Part shown: positions 62,245 through 64,000 of the stretch, one piece after another
How the letters are laid out: every line of letters starts with the position of its first letter
How positions within the stretch are numbered: position 1 is the stretch's first letter
NCBI GenBank assembly: GCA_009617715.1
Contig: VTFK01000047.1
Location: 372,001-436,000 of the forward strand
Reading direction: 5' to 3'
From: Plectrocnemia conspersa
Taxonomy: Eukaryota > Arthropoda > Insecta > Trichoptera > Polycentropodidae
Length of the DNA: 64,000 nt
The notes under the pieces: model-generated
What the model was told of the DNA's origin: nothing
Seen by the model: the letters and a program-made list of their open reading frames with translations, nothing else
Databases searched by the model: none
Translations under genes and position numbers: made by a program

Positions 62245-64000
62245 CATATGTATTATGTACAACACCTCTACTAAAAAATTCTGATAAGTTGTTTTGTTTG
62301 TTTTTTAAAAATAGTATAGAAGAATAATGCTTTTTTACTCATCATTTATTGATAAATTTTAAAAACAAAAACAAGACTGGGTCTAAATATTATTTTAGCT
62401 TGAGAAGATATGTGACCCCAATTGGTCAGATAAACAAATACATATGACATATACGTATTGACGGTGAAAAAGCACTTGGCACGTGCATTAAAAGCGTAAT
62501 AATATTAAATGTTCTTAGTAATTGACTCATCGATAAGTACAATTGTTATGACAATCAAAGATTCTGAGAGATTAGCATTTCCATAAGCATCAACAACGAT
62601 AGTTTAGTGAATTAAATTGTTATTGTTATTGTTTGATAGCAGGTAGAATGCGGTATGATAAGTGCATTCTTGTCAAATATTATTATTTATCGTTTACTTA
62701 TATTTAGAAAAGAATTCATTGACTTTTTTATCAATAAATTTAATCCATTTCTCCCAAATCCGTAGAAAAGCGTACCTCACTGATTAAAGACCCATGATAA
62801 AACATATTTAAATGTCTTAACAACAAACAACAAGATAATTGCAATTTAACTTAGCTGTCAGTCAATGAATAATTTTGCATTTATTTATAAGCCACTTGAA
62901 TCCAATAGGAATATATTTGATTTGATTATATAAGTTTGTGTTATGATTTTTTTTGTAAAGAGTCCACTGCTCCTGTCTTTTATTATTAAGGATGTAGTAA
63001 AAATGAAAGAAATTGTGATTCCCACTTTGCAAAATATAGAAAGTGTTCTTTACATACAACATTTTTTTACAAAATAAATTTTATTACGTTTCTACTTTGA
63101 AATCAATCATATTTATTGGTATTTTTTTTATCAGTTATTGATAAATCACTGTGAATTAATTTATTATTATTAAAATGAAAAGTGAAGCATAATTTTAAAA
63201 AACGTTTGTGCCTATTACAACATATACATTTCTTTTAAACATTTTTTTCAAAAATGAAGCATCTATTTCATTTTACATTATATTTATATTAAAATAGGAA
63301 TTTAGTTCAACCTTCGCTAGAAAGTATCCTTATTTTTTTATTTAACATTAAAACAACTTTAATAAATTTTCTTTTAACCATAGAGCATTTTTCTATAATA
63401 GTATAGACTTTATAAATTTTATGAAATTTAGGAAATAATATATTTAACAGCTGATTTCCTTTTATAACGCTGACAAAATACAATTTTTAGCATATACTTT
63501 TAAGTCAAATGTACCTTAATGTTTCGTGCCCGTATTTTTTATTGTTTTTTATTAGACAGTTATTCGAGCGATTAAATCGCAGTTAACCAGTTTTATATAT
63601 ATATATGTATATATATATATTATTAGTTTAAAAATCAATAGTTAATTTAATAAGTTATAGCTAATCACCAGCAAATATAATATCTAGTATCGATTTTAAC
63701 ACTTTCTTTGTAATTTTTATTTATTTTTAATTTATATGTATAAATAACTGAAAAAATGTAAATTTATTTTTAAAAAATGTAGATGCATTATAGAAAAACG
63801 AACATGTATGTATATGCATATTACAATAAAAATACATTAGAAAGTCGTATTGTATCTACATATATAAAAAAAATATAGTATCAACACACGTCCAAAATGC
63901 AATGCATTTGACACGCCAATAATATCGAAGCAGAAATATAAAAAAATGTGATCCTTTGTCACAGGGGGACAGACAGGCAGACGGAAAAAGAAGCTACAGA
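61683..64000. other. AT-rich DNA 5' of LRRC56
   Basis: It holds a possible 5' exon of LRRC56 (61964-62033) and a strong donor (GACAC|GTAAGT) at about 61842 that may mark another 5' UTR exon. TA-rich simple repeats lie near 62217-62250 and 63594-63622. No other gene recognised. Confidence 0.5.
61964..62033 (-). promoter_or_regulatory. Possible 5' exon or upstream ORF of LRRC56
   Basis: An ATG at 62033 opens 23 codons (start MPSIKCVIEQEAKLKDES) up to a fair donor (AAAAAG|GTTGGT). Spliced to the acceptor just before the LRRC56 start it makes a 25-codon upstream ORF that stops directly before the ATG. Spliced to an AG 12 bases inside exon 1 it joins LRRC56 in frame and replaces its first residues. 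Confidence 0.35.

Noticed and set aside
1..64000. CRISPR array, operon or bacterial defence system
   Set aside because: No regularly spaced repeats, and all genes are intron-split animal genes; this is a eukaryotic chromosome.

Overview
The window is animal nuclear DNA, almost certainly from an insect. It is very AT-rich and gene-sparse. Every gene is split by introns with GT..AG borders, and the space between and inside genes is filled with decayed transposons typical of insects (MULE, hAT, Tc1/mariner, piggyBac-like, jockey-like and RTE-like LINEs). The order cannot be fixed from sequence alone. There is no sign of bacterial, plasmid or CRISPR sequence. Exon borders below were rebuilt by hand from reading frame, splice sites and family similarity; no search was run.

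Six protein-coding genes can be supported. From left to right: a small secreted cysteine-rich protein (9447-10147, minus, 161 aa); signal peptidase complex subunit 3 (12344-14270, plus, 179 aa); the STRIPAK coiled-coil protein Fgop2/SIKE family (27289-33253, minus, 208 aa); two tandem EPHX4-type membrane epoxide hydrolases (36449-38854 and 51729-57246, both minus, 343 and 336 aa, identical intron phases); and an LRRC56 homologue (59491-61682, minus, 544 aa), a leucine-rich-repeat protein linked in other animals to ciliary dynein-arm delivery. These genes are not an operon and have no obvious joint function; only the epoxide hydrolase pair is related, by duplication.

Mobile DNA: a LINE 3' end at 1-275; a hAT remnant around 2550-3730; a 3.6-kb MULE (15453-19046) with long terminal inverted repeats and a broken transposase; directly beside it one LINE joined into the reverse transcriptase of another (19150-22735); a small MITE at 23866-24172; piggyBac-like and RTE-like scraps at 24600-25620; a Tc1 element (29755-31276) and a mariner scrap inside Fgop2 intron 1; a LINE at 44806-45900; hAT-like pieces at 46945-47650 and a 643-bp non-autonomous hAT with a perfect 8-bp target duplication at 48483-49125. 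Two long near-perfect hairpins (7045-7222 and 55122-55280, the second inside an epoxide hydrolase intron) are the strongest structural features not explained by coding.

The rest (large parts of 3.7-9.4, 22.7-27.2, 33.5-36.4, 38.9-44.8, 49.1-51.7, 57.2-59.4 and 61.7-64 kb) is AT-rich DNA in which no gene could be recognised. No convincing new multi-gene system was found; the most unusual items are the in-frame LINE chimaera, the intronic hairpins, the altered active-site motifs of the paired hydrolases and the uncertain N-terminus of LRRC56.
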